A DNA stretch of 64,000 nt from Candidatus Brachybacterium merdavium. Lineage in GTDB: Bacteria; Actinomycetota; Actinomycetes; Actinomycetales; Dermabacteraceae. Position numbers and translations under genes: made by a program. This document shows positions 34,974-43,903 of this stretch, one piece after another. Position 1 is the first letter of the stretch. Every line of letters starts with the position of its first letter. The stretch covers positions 1-64,000 of the forward strand of contig DWZH01000103.1 of the NCBI GenBank assembly GCA_019118275.1, in the 5' to 3' direction. A model generated the notes under the pieces. The model saw nothing but the letters and a program-made list of their open reading frames with translations, did no database searches and was not told where the DNA came from.

Positions 34974-35758
34974 ACCAGCGAGCGAAAGTGTCGGCAATGA
35001 GCGACCACAAGATCCAGGTCCAGAACATCAATAAGACGTTCGTGCTCGGCAACGAGCGCTTCGAAGCACTCGGGGACGTCAGCCTGAAGGTCGACGAGAA
35101 CGAATTCATCACTGTCGTCGGTCCCTCGGGCTGCGGGAAGTCCACCCTGATGAACATCCTGGCCGGCCTCGACGAACCGACCGGAGGAGCTGCGTTCGTC
35201 GATGGTCGGGAGGTCGACGGACCCAGTCCCGAACGCGGCGTCATCTTCCAGCAGTACGCTCTGTTCCCCTGGCTCACGGTCCGCCAGAACGTCGAGTTCG
35301 GGCTCAAGACCGCCAAAGCTCCGGCCGAGGAGCGTCGTCGGACTGCTCAGCATTTCATCGACATGGTCGGACTCACCGATTTCGCCGACGCACTGCCCAA
35401 GACGCTCTCGGGCGGCATGAAGCAGCGCTGCGCCATCGCCCGCGCGTACTCGATGAACCCGTCGATCCTGCTGATGGACGAGCCTTTCGGCGCACTCGAC
35501 GCGCTCACCCGGGTGCGCATGCAGGAGCACCTGCTGGAGACCTGGGAGAAGGAGAAGCGCACGATCGTCTTCATCACCCATGACGTCGACGAGGCCGCCT
35601 TCCTGGCCAACCGGGTCATCGTCATGGCAGCGCGGCCTGGCCGCATCCACCGCGTGATCGACGTCGACCTGCCCTACCCGCGAACTGAAGAAGTTCGCCT
35701 CAGTCCAGAATTCGCCGAGGTGCGCAACGACATCTGGACGTCGGTCTACCACCAATGA
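34970..35758 (+). CDS. ABC transporter ATP-binding protein, SsuB/TauB-like
   Basis: ATG 34970 follows AGGAG by six bases and overlaps the permease stop; the product has 262 residues. Walker [10 protein letters not shown], the Q loop [11 protein letters not shown], the signature [14 protein letters not shown], Walker [13 protein letters not shown] and the H loop FITHDVDEA are all intact. The C-terminal segment after [13 protein letters not shown] is typical of the nitrate/sulfonate/taurine subgroup. It energises the adjacent permease. A gap of 55 bases separates it from the binding-protein gene. Confidence 0.93.
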   Translation: MNQRAKVSAMSDHKIQVQNINKTFVLGNERFEALGDVSLKVDENEFITVVGPSGCGKSTLMNILAGLDEPTGGAAFVDGREVDGPSPERGVIFQQYALFPWLTVRQNVEFGLKTAKAPAEERRRTAQHFIDMVGLTDFADALPKTLSGGMKQRCAIARAYSMNPSILLMDEPFGALDALTRVRMQEHLLETWEKEKRTIVFITHDVDEAAFLANRVIVMAARPGRIHRVIDVDLPYPRTEEVRLSPEFAEVRNDIWTSVYHQ

Positions 35759-35813
35759 GGTCACGGCACCGACGCCGCGGCCTGACCTGTTTCATCGATC
35801 GGAGTGGATCACC

Positions 35814-36806
35814 ATGAATATTCGACGACGCACCCTTCTCGGCGGCATGGCAACGCTGCCTGCTCTGGGCGCTCTTGCGTCCTGTGGGGCCTCGGGCTCC
35901 GGGGACACCACGGAGATCACCTACGGGTACATCCCGGACTTCAATGGCGCCAGTCTGTTGGCCATCGCTGAGGATCAAGGCCTGTGGGAAGAGAACGGCC
36001 TGACGGCAAACCTGCAGACCTTCACCAACGGGCCGCTGCAGATCCAAGCTCTGGGAACCGGTGACCTGGACTTCGGGTACATCGGCCCCGGTGCGATGTG
36101 GTTGCCGGCTTCGGGCCAGTCCAAGGTGATCACCGTCAACGGCGTCGGTCAGGCCGACCGCGTGATCGCCCAGCCGGACATCGAGTCGATCGACGAGTTG
36201 GCCGGCAAACAGGTCGCCATTCCGGAAGGCACCTCCGGAGACATGATCGTCCAGCTCGCTCTGAAGGAAGCCGGAATGTCCATCGAGGACGTCGAGAAAG
36301 TCGCCATGGACCCCGCAACAGTGGTCTCCGCGTTCTCCTCCGGCCAGGTGGATGCCGCGGGCATCTGGTATCCGATGATCGACAACATCAAGGCGCAGGT
36401 CCCTGATCTCGTCGAGCTGGCACAGAACTCTGATTTCGCCGACGTCATGCAGTTCCCCAACGTCATGGTCACCGGCACCAACTTTCCAGAGGAGAACGAG
36501 GAGACGACGCTGAAGGTGCTGCGTGTCCTCCGGGCCGCGATGGACTTCCGCGCAGAGAACCTGGATCAGACCATCGAACTGACCGCGACCATGACCGAAG
36601 GAGATGCGGAGGCCGTCGCCGGAGACGCCGAGAACGGGGAGTACTTCACTGCCGCCGAACTCGACGGGCTCGTCGAGGACGGCACCGTGGAGACCTGGCT
36701 GGAATCGATGAACGAGTACTTCGAGGAGAACGACAACATCGAGGGCGAGACAGTGGCACCGTCGGAGTTCTACACCTTCGATCTGTTCGTGCAGGCGGGC
36801 GAGTGA
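35814..36806 (+). CDS. ABC transporter substrate-binding lipoprotein, SsuA/TauA-like
   Basis: The 330-residue protein begins MNIRRRTLLGGMATLPALGALASCG, a twin-arginine lipoprotein signal with the lipid-carrying cysteine at 24. The mature part has the NMT1/SsuA-type layout: ITYGYIPDFNGASLLAIAEDQGLW, GPLQIQALGTGDLDFGYIG, LAGKQVAIPEGTSGDMI, and DAAGIWYP. These bind small anionic compounds. Its stop overlaps the first sulfatase start (GTGA), tying capture and desulfation together. The ligand is inferred to be a sulfate ester. Confidence 0.92.
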   Translation: MNIRRRTLLGGMATLPALGALASCGASGSGDTTEITYGYIPDFNGASLLAIAEDQGLWEENGLTANLQTFTNGPLQIQALGTGDLDFGYIGPGAMWLPASGQSKVITVNGVGQADRVIAQPDIESIDELAGKQVAIPEGTSGDMIVQLALKEAGMSIEDVEKVAMDPATVVSAFSSGQVDAAGIWYPMIDNIKAQVPDLVELAQNSDFADVMQFPNVMVTGTNFPEENEETTLKVLRVLRAAMDFRAENLDQTIELTATMTEGDAEAVAGDAENGEYFTAAELDGLVEDGTVETWLESMNEYFEENDNIEGETVAPSEFYTFDLFVQAGE

Positions 36807-38305
36807 CCACTTCACGAAACGTCATCTCGATCCTGACGGACCAGCATCGTGTGGACACGCTCGGTGCGTACGGAAACCAGACCGTGCGTACCGAGCACCT
36901 CGATGCCCTGGCCGCCGCCGGCACCCGATTTGACCGCTGGTACACGCCGACGGCGATCTGCACTCCGGCACGGGCCAGCGTGCTCACCGGGGCCGCTCCT
37001 TTCCGACACAAGCTGCTGGCCAATTACGAGCGCAACGTCGGCTACCAGGAAGATCTGCCCGAGGGGCACTTCACCTTCTCCCAGGCATTGCGGGACGCCG
37101 GGTACAACTGCGGGCTGATCGGCAAGTGGCACGCCGGCACCCACAGGTTGCGCGATCACTACGGGTTCGACGGTGCGGAGCTGGCCGGCTGGCACAACGA
37201 CGTCGACAACCCCGACTACCTGGCGTACCTGGACGAACGAGGGCTCCCGGGTTACCGGATCTCCGAGCAGATGCGTGGCACACTCCCGAACGGGGGACCC
37301 GGCAATCTGCTGGCGGCTCGGCTGCACCAACCGCTGGAGGCGACCTTCGAGTACTACCTTGCGGAGCGGACCATCGAGCTGCTGCACCGCTATGCCGATG
37401 ATCTACGCACCTCGCACACACCGTTCTACCTGGCATTGCACTTCTTCGGGCCGCATCTGCCCTACGTCGTGCCTGATGAGTACTTCGACATGTATGACCC
37501 GGAGGCCATCGAACTGCCGCCCTCCGTCCAGGAGACCTTCACGGACAAACCACCGGTCCAGTCGAACTACTCCGCGCACTGGACGTTCGACACGATGAGC
37601 GAGGCCGAGAGCCGCAAGCTCATCGCGGTCTATTGGGGCTACGTGACACTCATCGATGAGCAGATCGGCCGTGTGCTGGCTGTCGCTGAGGAGCTGGGCC
37701 TCATGGACAGCACCGCCGTGATGTTCAGCTCCGATCATGGCGAGTTCACCGGATCCCATCGCCTCCATGACAAGGGGCCGGCGATGTACGAGGACATCTA
37801 CCGCACCGCCGGTATCGTGCGCATCCCTGGCGCCCCTGCTGGTCAGGTGCGTCAGGAGTTCGTGAGCCTGCTCGACACCACGGCCACCGTGCTCGACTGG
37901 TGCGGACTGGACCCCTCGTCGGCCGTGGATTCGCGCTCGCTGCTACCCCTGGTGCGCGGCGAACAGTCGGATTGGGACCCGGCGATCGTGTGTGAGTTCC
38001 ACGGGCACCACTTCCCCTACCCGCAACGCATGCTGCGTACTGACCGATACAAGCTGGTGGTCAATCCTGACTCGGTCAATGAGCTGTACGACCTGCAGGC
38101 GGACCCCGACGAGCTGCACAATCGATACCAGCATCCGGAGATGCACGAGATCCGCGCCGCATTGATCAGCGATCTCTACCGCAGGTTGCGCGCTCGTGGA
38201 GACAACTTCTTCCACTGGATGACTTCGATGTACGACATCGGCGACGTCGACTATGACCCGAGCATGAGCGGTCTCGATGAAGACACATATGACCACCAGG
38301 AGTAA
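36803..38305 (+). CDS. S1-family sulfatase (first of two)
   Basis: This 500-residue protein has the sulfatase active site CTPAR at 53-57 (C53 is converted to formylglycine) inside ICTPARASVLTG. DQ is at 13-14, and a second metal-binding region FSSDHGEFTGSH lies around 312-323. The family expects GKWH for the substrate end; here LIGKWHAGTH is present. There is no signal peptide, so it works in the cytoplasm on an imported ester. It needs a formylglycine-generating enzyme encoded elsewhere. It starts at a GTG overlapping the binding-protein stop and is followed seven bases later by a second sulfatase. Confidence 0.93.
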   Translation: MTTSRNVISILTDQHRVDTLGAYGNQTVRTEHLDALAAAGTRFDRWYTPTAICTPARASVLTGAAPFRHKLLANYERNVGYQEDLPEGHFTFSQALRDAGYNCGLIGKWHAGTHRLRDHYGFDGAELAGWHNDVDNPDYLAYLDERGLPGYRISEQMRGTLPNGGPGNLLAARLHQPLEATFEYYLAERTIELLHRYADDLRTSHTPFYLALHFFGPHLPYVVPDEYFDMYDPEAIELPPSVQETFTDKPPVQSNYSAHWTFDTMSEAESRKLIAVYWGYVTLIDEQIGRVLAVAEELGLMDSTAVMFSSDHGEFTGSHRLHDKGPAMYEDIYRTAGIVRIPGAPAGQVRQEFVSLLDTTATVLDWCGLDPSSAVDSRSLLPLVRGEQSDWDPAIVCEFHGHHFPYPQRMLRTDRYKLVVNPDSVNELYDLQADPDELHNRYQHPEMHEIRAALISDLYRRLRARGDNFFHWMTSMYDIGDVDYDPSMSGLDEDTYDHQE

Positions 38306-38312
38306 TAGCCCC

Positions 38313-39755
38313 ATGACCCGCCCCAACATCGTGTTCGTGATGTCCGACGATCACGCGGCGCACTCGATCTCGGCCTACGGCAGCCGGGTCAACACCACCC
38401 CGCACCTGGACCGGCTCGCCGACGAGGGCTCGCGGCTGGACGCGGTGTACTGCACCAACTCCATCTGCACGCCCTCGCGCGCCTCGATCCTGACCGGCAC
38501 CTACAGCCACATCAACCGCGCTCCCTCGATCTACTCCGAGTTCGACTACCGGGTGCCGACGTTCCCGCAGGTCCTGCAGGAGGAGGGCTACCAGACGGCG
38601 CTGTACGGCAAGTGGCACCTGGGTCGCTCCGAGAAGGCGCGGCCGCGCGGCTTCGACGACTGGCGGATCTACCCCGACCAGGGCGCCTACGTCGACCCCG
38701 TGATGATCGGCCCGGACGGCGAGGAGCAGCTGACCGGCTACGCCACCGACATCGTCACTCAGCAGAGCCTGGACTTCCTGGAGCGCCGCGACCCAGAGCG
38801 GCCCTTCTGCCTGCTGGTCCACCACAAGGCCCCGCACCGACCCTGGGTGCCCCACCCCCGCTACGACCACCTCTACGAGGCCGGCACCATCCCCGAGCCG
38901 GAGACGATGTGGGATGACCACTCGAGCCGCGCCGAGGTGGTCCGCCAGGTGCGCATGCAGCTCGATGACCTGCGCGAGTCCGACGTGAAGGAGCCCGTTC
39001 CCGAGGAGCTGCGCGGCGAGGCGGAGGCCCGCGAGCGCGCCTCGTGGAAGTACCAGCGGTACATGCGTGACTACCTGCGCTGCGTGCAGGCCGTCGACGA
39101 CTCCGTGGGCGAGATCCTCGGCCGGCTCGAAGCCGACGGGATCGACGAGAACACGATCGTCATCTACACCTCCGACCAGGGCTTCTTCCTCGGCGATCAC
39201 GGCTGGTTCGACAAGCGGCTGATGCTGGACGAGTCGCTGACCATGCCGATGCTGATCCGCTGGCCGGCCCAGATCGTGGCCGGTTCCCGGGTGAGCGACA
39301 TGATCACCAACGTGGACTTCGCCGCGACCCTGCTGGAGATGTGCGGGGCAAACCCGTCGGCCCTGCCCGAGCAGCAGGGACGCAGCTTCCTGCCCCAGCT
39401 GCGCGGAGAGACGAACCCGGGGTGGCGGCAGTCGGTGTACTACCGATATTGGGAGCACGACGACCCCGAGCATCACGCCCCGGCCCACTATGGCGTGCGC
39501 ACCCCGACCCACAAGTACATCCACTACTACAACGACGGGCTCGGCACCCCCGGCTCCTCGGACCGCGTCATGCCCGTCGAGGACGAGCTGTACGACCTGG
39601 CGGTGGACCCGCACGAGCTCATCAACGTCGCCGCGGACCCGGCCTATGCGGGCGTGCTCGAGGAGATGACGGCGCTGACCGCGCAGCTGCAGGAGGAGTA
39701 CGGGGACGCTCCCTACCAAGGCCCGAACACCCCGCGCCTGGAGTGGCCCACCTGA
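38313..39755 (+). CDS. S1-family sulfatase (second of two)
   Basis: ATG 38313 has AGGAG 11 bases upstream and gives 480 residues. The SDDH metal ligands are at 11-14, the formylglycine motif CTPSR at 52-56 (ICTPSRASILTG), LYGKWHLG at about 93-100, and SDQGFFLGDHGWFDKR near 300. All are features of S1 arylsulfatase-type enzymes. The sequence is only distantly similar to the first sulfatase, so they probably act on different sulfate positions or substrates. No signal peptide is present. It is the last gene of the operon. Intergenic repeats and a palindrome follow. Confidence 0.93.
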   Translation: MTRPNIVFVMSDDHAAHSISAYGSRVNTTPHLDRLADEGSRLDAVYCTNSICTPSRASILTGTYSHINRAPSIYSEFDYRVPTFPQVLQEEGYQTALYGKWHLGRSEKARPRGFDDWRIYPDQGAYVDPVMIGPDGEEQLTGYATDIVTQQSLDFLERRDPERPFCLLVHHKAPHRPWVPHPRYDHLYEAGTIPEPETMWDDHSSRAEVVRQVRMQLDDLRESDVKEPVPEELRGEAEARERASWKYQRYMRDYLRCVQAVDDSVGEILGRLEADGIDENTIVIYTSDQGFFLGDHGWFDKRLMLDESLTMPMLIRWPAQIVAGSRVSDMITNVDFAATLLEMCGANPSALPEQQGRSFLPQLRGETNPGWRQSVYYRYWEHDDPEHHAPAHYGVRTPTHKYIHYYNDGLGTPGSSDRVMPVEDELYDLAVDPHELINVAADPAYAGVLEEMTALTAQLQEEYGDAPYQGPNTPRLEWPT

Positions 39756-39768
39756 GTCTGCGGCCCCG

Positions 39769-40004
39769 CGTGCCCGATCGCGTGGGCCTGGTGTGCCTGG
39801 TCGCGTGGCCCTGACGTGCCCGGCCGGGTGGCCCTGGTGTGCCCGGCCACGTGGCCGTGGCGTTCCCGGTCCGTGGGCGCCGTGTGCTTGGCCTGGTGGC
39901 CTGGCGTTCCCGACCTGGTGGCCTGGCGTTCCTGGCCGGGTGGCCCTGACGTGTCCGATCGCGTGGCCCTGACATTCCCGGCCGGGTGACCCTGACGTAC
40001 CCGA
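39769..40004. repeat. Tandem array of a 22-23-base unit
   Basis: About ten imperfect copies of a unit like CGTGCCCGGCCGGGTGGCCC plus a variable CTGA end lie in the intergenic region after the second sulfatase. Unit length varies by one or two bases and the frame is not maintained, so it does not appear to encode protein. It may affect message stability at the operon end. Confidence 0.75.
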
Positions 40005-40091
40005 GGCCTGCGGGAGACGACTTGTCCGCCTCGTGGTGCCCCCTGCGGGGGATCGGCCGGCTCTGCAGAGGAGCTCCCGTGGTTACGGTGT

Positions 40092-40164
40092 GGGGAAAAT
40101 GCACTCTGGAGCGACGCAGCGGCCATATAGCCCGCTGCGGCACTGTGGAGTGCATTTTCGCCCC
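40092..40164. repeat. Long intergenic palindrome (73 bases)
   Basis: Perfect outer arms GAAAATGCACTC (40095-40106) and GAGTGCATTTTC (40148-40159) enclose inner arms CGCAGCGG and CCGCTGCG around a CATATA centre. It is notably AT-richer than its surroundings and lies between convergent genes. It may be a terminator or one copy of a dispersed palindromic element. Confidence 0.75.
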
Positions 40165-40200
40165 GCCCACCACCAGGTTGCCTGCCCGGAGCGTCGTATA

Positions 40201-40326
40201 GCCCGACGGACCCGCCCGCTCGGCGGCCCCGTCCGCCCGACGGCCCGCCTGCTCGGCGGCCCCGTCCGCCCGACGGCCCGCCTGCTCGGCGGACCCGGGC
40301 GCCCGACGGACCCGCCCGCTCGACGG
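40201..40326. repeat. Tandem array of a 33-34-base unit
   Basis: Nearly four copies of a unit starting GCCCGACGG and containing CCGCCTGCTCGGCGG run up to the stop codon of the histidine phosphatase gene. Copies two and three are nearly identical, so the array is probably recent slippage. Confidence 0.75.
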
Positions 40327-41028
40327 TCACACGACCGGGTCGGCGGCCTCCGCAGGCTCGGCGGCGTCGGCGGTGGAGTCGGCCGTCACGTCGTGGCTGG
40401 TGTCGCCCAGCAGGTGCGCGCCGCCCACGGGTTCGCTTGCCCAGTCCTCGAGCTGCCAGCCCTGCTCGGGATGCCCGGTGAGGGTGACCATGCCGGTGTT
40501 GAACAGCGGGCGCTCGTAGCGGGTGGCCGGGGCCAGCCCGGTGGCCAGGATGGAGAACACGCGGATCGCGGCGCCGTGGGAGAACACGGCGACCGTCGCG
40601 TCGTCGGTGTAGTACCCGGCGATCTGCCGCAGCGCCCCGGCGTATCGCGCCCAGAAGCGGCGGCCGTCCTCCCCGCCCGGCAGGGCGTGACCGAGCGCCT
40701 TGCCGGCCCAGCGCGACTGATTGTCCTGATAGGCGTCGACCGCCTCCTTGTCGCGGCGCATCTCGAAGTCCCCGGCCGCGATCTCCTCCAGCCCCTCGGT
40801 GATCTGCAGCGGGATGCCCAGCGTCGCGGCCAGCGGTGAGGCGGTCTCATGGGTGCGGATCAGATGCGAGACATGGATGCCGGCGATCCTCTCCTCGCGC
40901 AGTGCCTTCGGGACCGCGCGGGCCTGGGCATGACCGAGCTCGGTGAGCCCCGCCCCGGGGAAGGCCGTGTCCAGCGCCCCGGCGACATTGTTCGAGGTCT
41001 GACCATGACGGACGAGAAGAAGACGCAT
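40327..41028 (-). CDS. Histidine phosphatase family protein (phosphoglycerate mutase-like)
   Basis: It has 233 residues. LLLVRHGQTSNN at 3-14 carries the catalytic His of the family, the second histidine is in AVFSHGAAIRV, and an acidic donor lies near ITEGLEEIAAGDFE. These are the traits of broad-specificity phosphatases in the phosphoglycerate mutase superfamily. The last 30 residues (TSHDVTADSTADAAEPAEA) are low-complexity and acidic, and the downstream tandem repeats reach the stop codon, so the tail may have been shaped by the repeats. Next gene upstream, 63 bases away, is a VOC protein on the same strand. Confidence 0.9.
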   Translation of the reverse strand: MRLLLVRHGQTSNNVAGALDTAFPGAGLTELGHAQARAVPKALREERIAGIHVSHLIRTHETASPLAATLGIPLQITEGLEEIAAGDFEMRRDKEAVDAYQDNQSRWAGKALGHALPGGEDGRRFWARYAGALRQIAGYYTDDATVAVFSHGAAIRVFSILATGLAPATRYERPLFNTGMVTLTGHPEQGWQLEDWASEPVGGAHLLGDTSHDVTADSTADAAEPAEAADPVV

Positions 41029-41091
41029 GGCCCGGACCGTACTGGGCGATCCTGCGCTTTCTATGGACCCGAGGTGAACGTTCCGTGCAGG

Positions 41092-41475
41092 TCAGCGCGG
41101 GGTCAGCACCTCGAAGCGGTTCCCGAAGCCATCGCGGGCGTGGAAGCGCAGATACCCCGTGAAGGTCGCGCGCTCGGCCCACGACAGCTCGAAGCCGCCG
41201 CCCTCGATCCTCTCGGCCATCGCCTCCAGCTCCGCGAGCGAGTCGACCACCAGCGCAGGATGCGCTCTGCGGGCCGGACGGAATGGCTCATCGACGCCGA
41301 CGTGGATCTCCGCGACCACCGCATCGCCGTCGAAGGCGCGGAACCAGCAACCGCCGCGGCCGGCCAGATCCTCGGGCTTGTCCACCTCTGTGAGGCCCAC
41401 GGCGTCGCCGTAGAAGCGGCGCGCCAGCTCCTCCTCGCCGCGGGGCATAGACACCTGCACGTGATGCAGTCTCAT
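41092..41475 (-). CDS. VOC superfamily (glyoxalase-like) protein
   Basis: The 127-residue protein has one glyoxalase-type module: MRLHHVQVSMPRGEEELARRFYGDAVGL, a middle strand AEIHVGV, and the closing FHARDGFGNRFEVLTPR. The metal ligands usual in this fold (H5, H58 region and E near the end) are plausibly present. Members bind or isomerise small molecules and include antibiotic-resistance proteins; no substrate can be assigned. It lies upstream of the histidine phosphatase on the same strand and is divergent from dhaK across 285 bases. Confidence 0.85.
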   Translation of the reverse strand: MRLHHVQVSMPRGEEELARRFYGDAVGLTEVDKPEDLAGRGGCWFRAFDGDAVVAEIHVGVDEPFRPARRAHPALVVDSLAELEAMAERIEGGGFELSWAERATFTGYLRFHARDGFGNRFEVLTPR

Positions 41476-41760
41476 GGGGGCTCCCTCGTCGTCGGGTGGT
41501 CAGAGTAACGCCCACGCACCCGTCGTGGTGTCGCCCGCCGATCTTCAGGACGAACCTCCTCCGCCCGCAGGGCGAAGGGAGGACAGGGGCTGTCGGCACG
41601 TTTCGGCCCCGGCGCATGGCACTTTGCGCCGGACGCGCTTCGTTCCCCCCGCGCCTGGCGCCCGCTGTCGTGGGCCCACCCGTTCCGGCGCCCTGAGCGC
41701 TACGCTCGAAGCACCGCGGCCCTCCGGGCCCGAGCCCCGCCCCTCTGGGAAGGAGAGCCC

Positions 41761-42759
41761 ATGCGTCGCAGCATCGTCAACGATCCCGAGAACTTGGTCC
41801 CCGAAGCGCTCGAAGGACTCGTGCTCAGCAATCCGCTGCAGCTCGAGCTGCACGAGCAGCACCGCTTCGTCACGCGCCGGGAGCGAGCCCGGAACAAGGT
41901 CGGCCTGGTCTCCGGCGGCGGATCCGGCCACGAGCCCCTGCACGCCGGCTTCGTCGGGGCGGGCATGCTCGATGTCGCGGTCGCCGGTGCCGTGTTCGCC
42001 AGCCCCACCGCGCTGCAGGTGCTGGAGGCCACCAAGGCCGCCGACGCCGGGCGCGGCGTGGTCCAGATCGTCAAGAACTACACCGGCGACGTGCTGAACT
42101 TCCGCATCGCCGGCGAGATCAGCGGCGACGACGAGATCGCCACCGAGATGGTGCTGGTCGACGACGATCTGGCCACCGACACCGGTGACGAGGCCGGGCC
42201 CGGCCGCCGCGGCACCGCCGCCACCGTGATCGTCGAGAAGTTGTGCGGGGCCGCCGCCGAGGCCGGGGCGAGCCTGGAAGAGGTCGCCGACATCGGCCGC
42301 CGCGCCGCCTCCCGCGCCCGCACCATGAGCCTGGCGCTGTCGGCGGGCACCCATCCGGGCGACGACGAGCCCCAGTTCACCCTCGGGGACGACGAGGTCG
42401 AGCTCGGCGTCGGCATCCACGGGGAGCGCGCCCCCGAGCGCGTGCCCTTCACCGACGCCGACGGGCTGGTCGAGCTGTTGGTCGACCCCCTGCGCACCGA
42501 GCTCGACCTGCGCCGCGGCGAAGAGGTGCTGGCGATCGTCAACGGCCTGGGCGGCACCTACCCCCTCGAACTGCAGCTCGCCTACCGTGCGCTGCACCAC
42601 CGCCTGGCCGACTCCGGCATCTCGATCGTGCGCCGCCTGGTCGGCTCCTACGTGACCAGCCTGGACATGCACGGCATCTCCATCACCCTGATGCCGCTGG
42701 GCGACGAGTTCCGCAATCTGTGGGACGCCCCCGTCCGCACGCCCGCGCTGACCTGGTGA
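41761..42759 (+). CDS. dhaK: Dihydroxyacetone kinase subunit DhaK
   Basis: The 332-residue protein has the substrate-binding loop GLVSGGGSGHEPLHAGFVGAGM, then VKNYTGDVLNF and the GIHGERA segment, whose histidine binds dihydroxyacetone covalently. LGGTYPLELQLAYRA and SLDMHGISITL close the fold. DhaK joins with DhaL to phosphorylate dihydroxyacetone with phosphate from DhaM and the PTS. The ATG follows GGAAGGAGAGCCC. DhaL follows 100 bases later. No DhaM is present in the window, so the phosphate donor is elsewhere or the pair acts differently. Confidence 0.92.
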   Translation: MRRSIVNDPENLVPEALEGLVLSNPLQLELHEQHRFVTRRERARNKVGLVSGGGSGHEPLHAGFVGAGMLDVAVAGAVFASPTALQVLEATKAADAGRGVVQIVKNYTGDVLNFRIAGEISGDDEIATEMVLVDDDLATDTGDEAGPGRRGTAATVIVEKLCGAAAEAGASLEEVADIGRRAASRARTMSLALSAGTHPGDDEPQFTLGDDEVELGVGIHGERAPERVPFTDADGLVELLVDPLRTELDLRRGEEVLAIVNGLGGTYPLELQLAYRALHHRLADSGISIVRRLVGSYVTSLDMHGISITLMPLGDEFRNLWDAPVRTPALTW

Positions 42760-42859
42760 CCACGCTCGACCCGGTGACCGCGCTCAGATCCGGTGACCCC
42801 ACCCCGATCCGCCGACCGACCCCCGACCTGGTGACTCCACCCCGGCAAGGAGCCCTGCG

Positions 42860-43600
42860 ATGACCGACTCCTCCACCCAGACCCTGCCCGACGACTTCGG
42901 CCGCGCCTTCATCACCGGCGTGCACGAAACCCTGATGAGCGCCGCCGATACGCTCGGTGACCTGGACCGACGCGCCGGCGACGGCGACTTCGGCACCAAC
43001 ATCACCACCGCCATGAAAATGCTGACCGCCAACCTCGAGGACGACGCGCCCTCCTCCTACCGCGACTGGGTCACCGCCATGTACATGGCCTGGCTCGGCG
43101 TGGGCGGCACCAGCGGGCCCCTGTTCGGCATGTTCTTCCGCGACCTCGCCAAGGCGGGGGAGGCGGGCTCGGGCGCGGACGACGAGAGCCAGAACAGCGA
43201 AGCGGCCCGGGAGGGCGAGCCCGACGGGGCCACCACCCCCACACTGACCCAGTTCGCCGAGGCGCTCGCCGCCGGGCAGGCCACCGTGCAGAAATACGGG
43301 GAGGCCGAGGTCGGTGACAAGACCATGGTCGACGCCCTCGACCCAGCCGTCACCACGCTGCGAGCGGCCGCCGATGCCGGCAAGGACCCCGCCGCCGCGC
43401 TCGACGCCGCCGAGCAGGCAGCGAGGGATGCCGCGAGGGCCACCGCCGAGAGCACCGCCCGCCGTGGCCGTGCCAGCTACGTCGGCGATGCCTCCAAGGG
43501 CGTGACCGATCCCGGCGCCGCCGCCATGGTCCTGATCCTCGGCGCCGCCCGCGCCGCGGCCTCCGGTCAGGGAGACGTCGACACCGCCTGGATCGGCTGA
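42860..43600 (+). CDS. dhaL: Dihydroxyacetone kinase subunit DhaL
   Basis: At 246 residues it contains the ADP/Mg-binding loop RRAGDGDFGTNI and the adenine-site LGVGGTSGPLFGMFF, followed by the helical core (VDALDPAVTTLRAA, SYVGDASKGVTDPGA). An insertion of about 30 acidic residues (GSGADDESQNSEAAREGEPD) lies between the two halves and lengthens it beyond the usual 210. It partners the DhaK upstream. DhaL keeps ADP bound as a cofactor in PTS-dependent enzymes. Confidence 0.92.
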   Translation: MTDSSTQTLPDDFGRAFITGVHETLMSAADTLGDLDRRAGDGDFGTNITTAMKMLTANLEDDAPSSYRDWVTAMYMAWLGVGGTSGPLFGMFFRDLAKAGEAGSGADDESQNSEAAREGEPDGATTPTLTQFAEALAAGQATVQKYGEAEVGDKTMVDALDPAVTTLRAAADAGKDPAAALDAAEQAARDAARATAESTARRGRASYVGDASKGVTDPGAAAMVLILGAARAAASGQGDVDTAWIG

Positions 43601-43618
43601 CGCCCCTTAGACCGATCC

Positions 43619-43698
43619 TCGTCGCTCGCGGGTCCCGGCGTCTTCTCGTCGCTCGCGGGGTCCGGTGCCTCTTCGTCGCTCGCGGGTCCCGGCGTCGC
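43619..43698. repeat. Tandem repeat of a 27-base unit after dhaL
   Basis: About three copies of TCGTCGCTCGCGGGTCCCGG plus seven variable bases follow dhaL directly. Period 27 is a multiple of three, but no gene uses it. Confidence 0.75.
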
Positions 43699-43720
43699 CG
43701 ATCGCCACTCGATCACCGTT

Positions 43721-43774
43721 GACCGTTGCGTTATCGGGGTTCTGAGCGCCCAGAACCCCGATAACGCAACGGTC
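43721..43774. repeat. Perfect long palindrome after dhaL (24-base arms)
   Basis: The arms begin GACCGTTGCGTTATCGGG and are perfect complements over 24 bases around the six-base loop AGCGCC. It sits between dhaL and the TSUP gene on the same strand. It can act as a terminator. Its perfection and AT-richer content also fit a dispersed palindromic unit, like the one at 40092. Confidence 0.85.
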
Positions 43775-43903
43775 GAGGCAGGAACGCCGCAGGTGGGCGC
43801 AGGTGGGCGCGGGTGGGCGTGGTGGGCGTGGGGGTGAGTCGGCAGGGCGCCGGCCGCGGAACGACACGGCGCGGGACGGCGGTCGCTGATAGCTTCACTG
43901 ACC

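Noticed and set aside
43619..43698. CRISPR array, suggested by the 27-base regular repeat
   Set aside because: Copies are directly adjacent with no spacers and only about three units, so it is a simple tandem repeat. The same applies to the arrays at 39769-40326.
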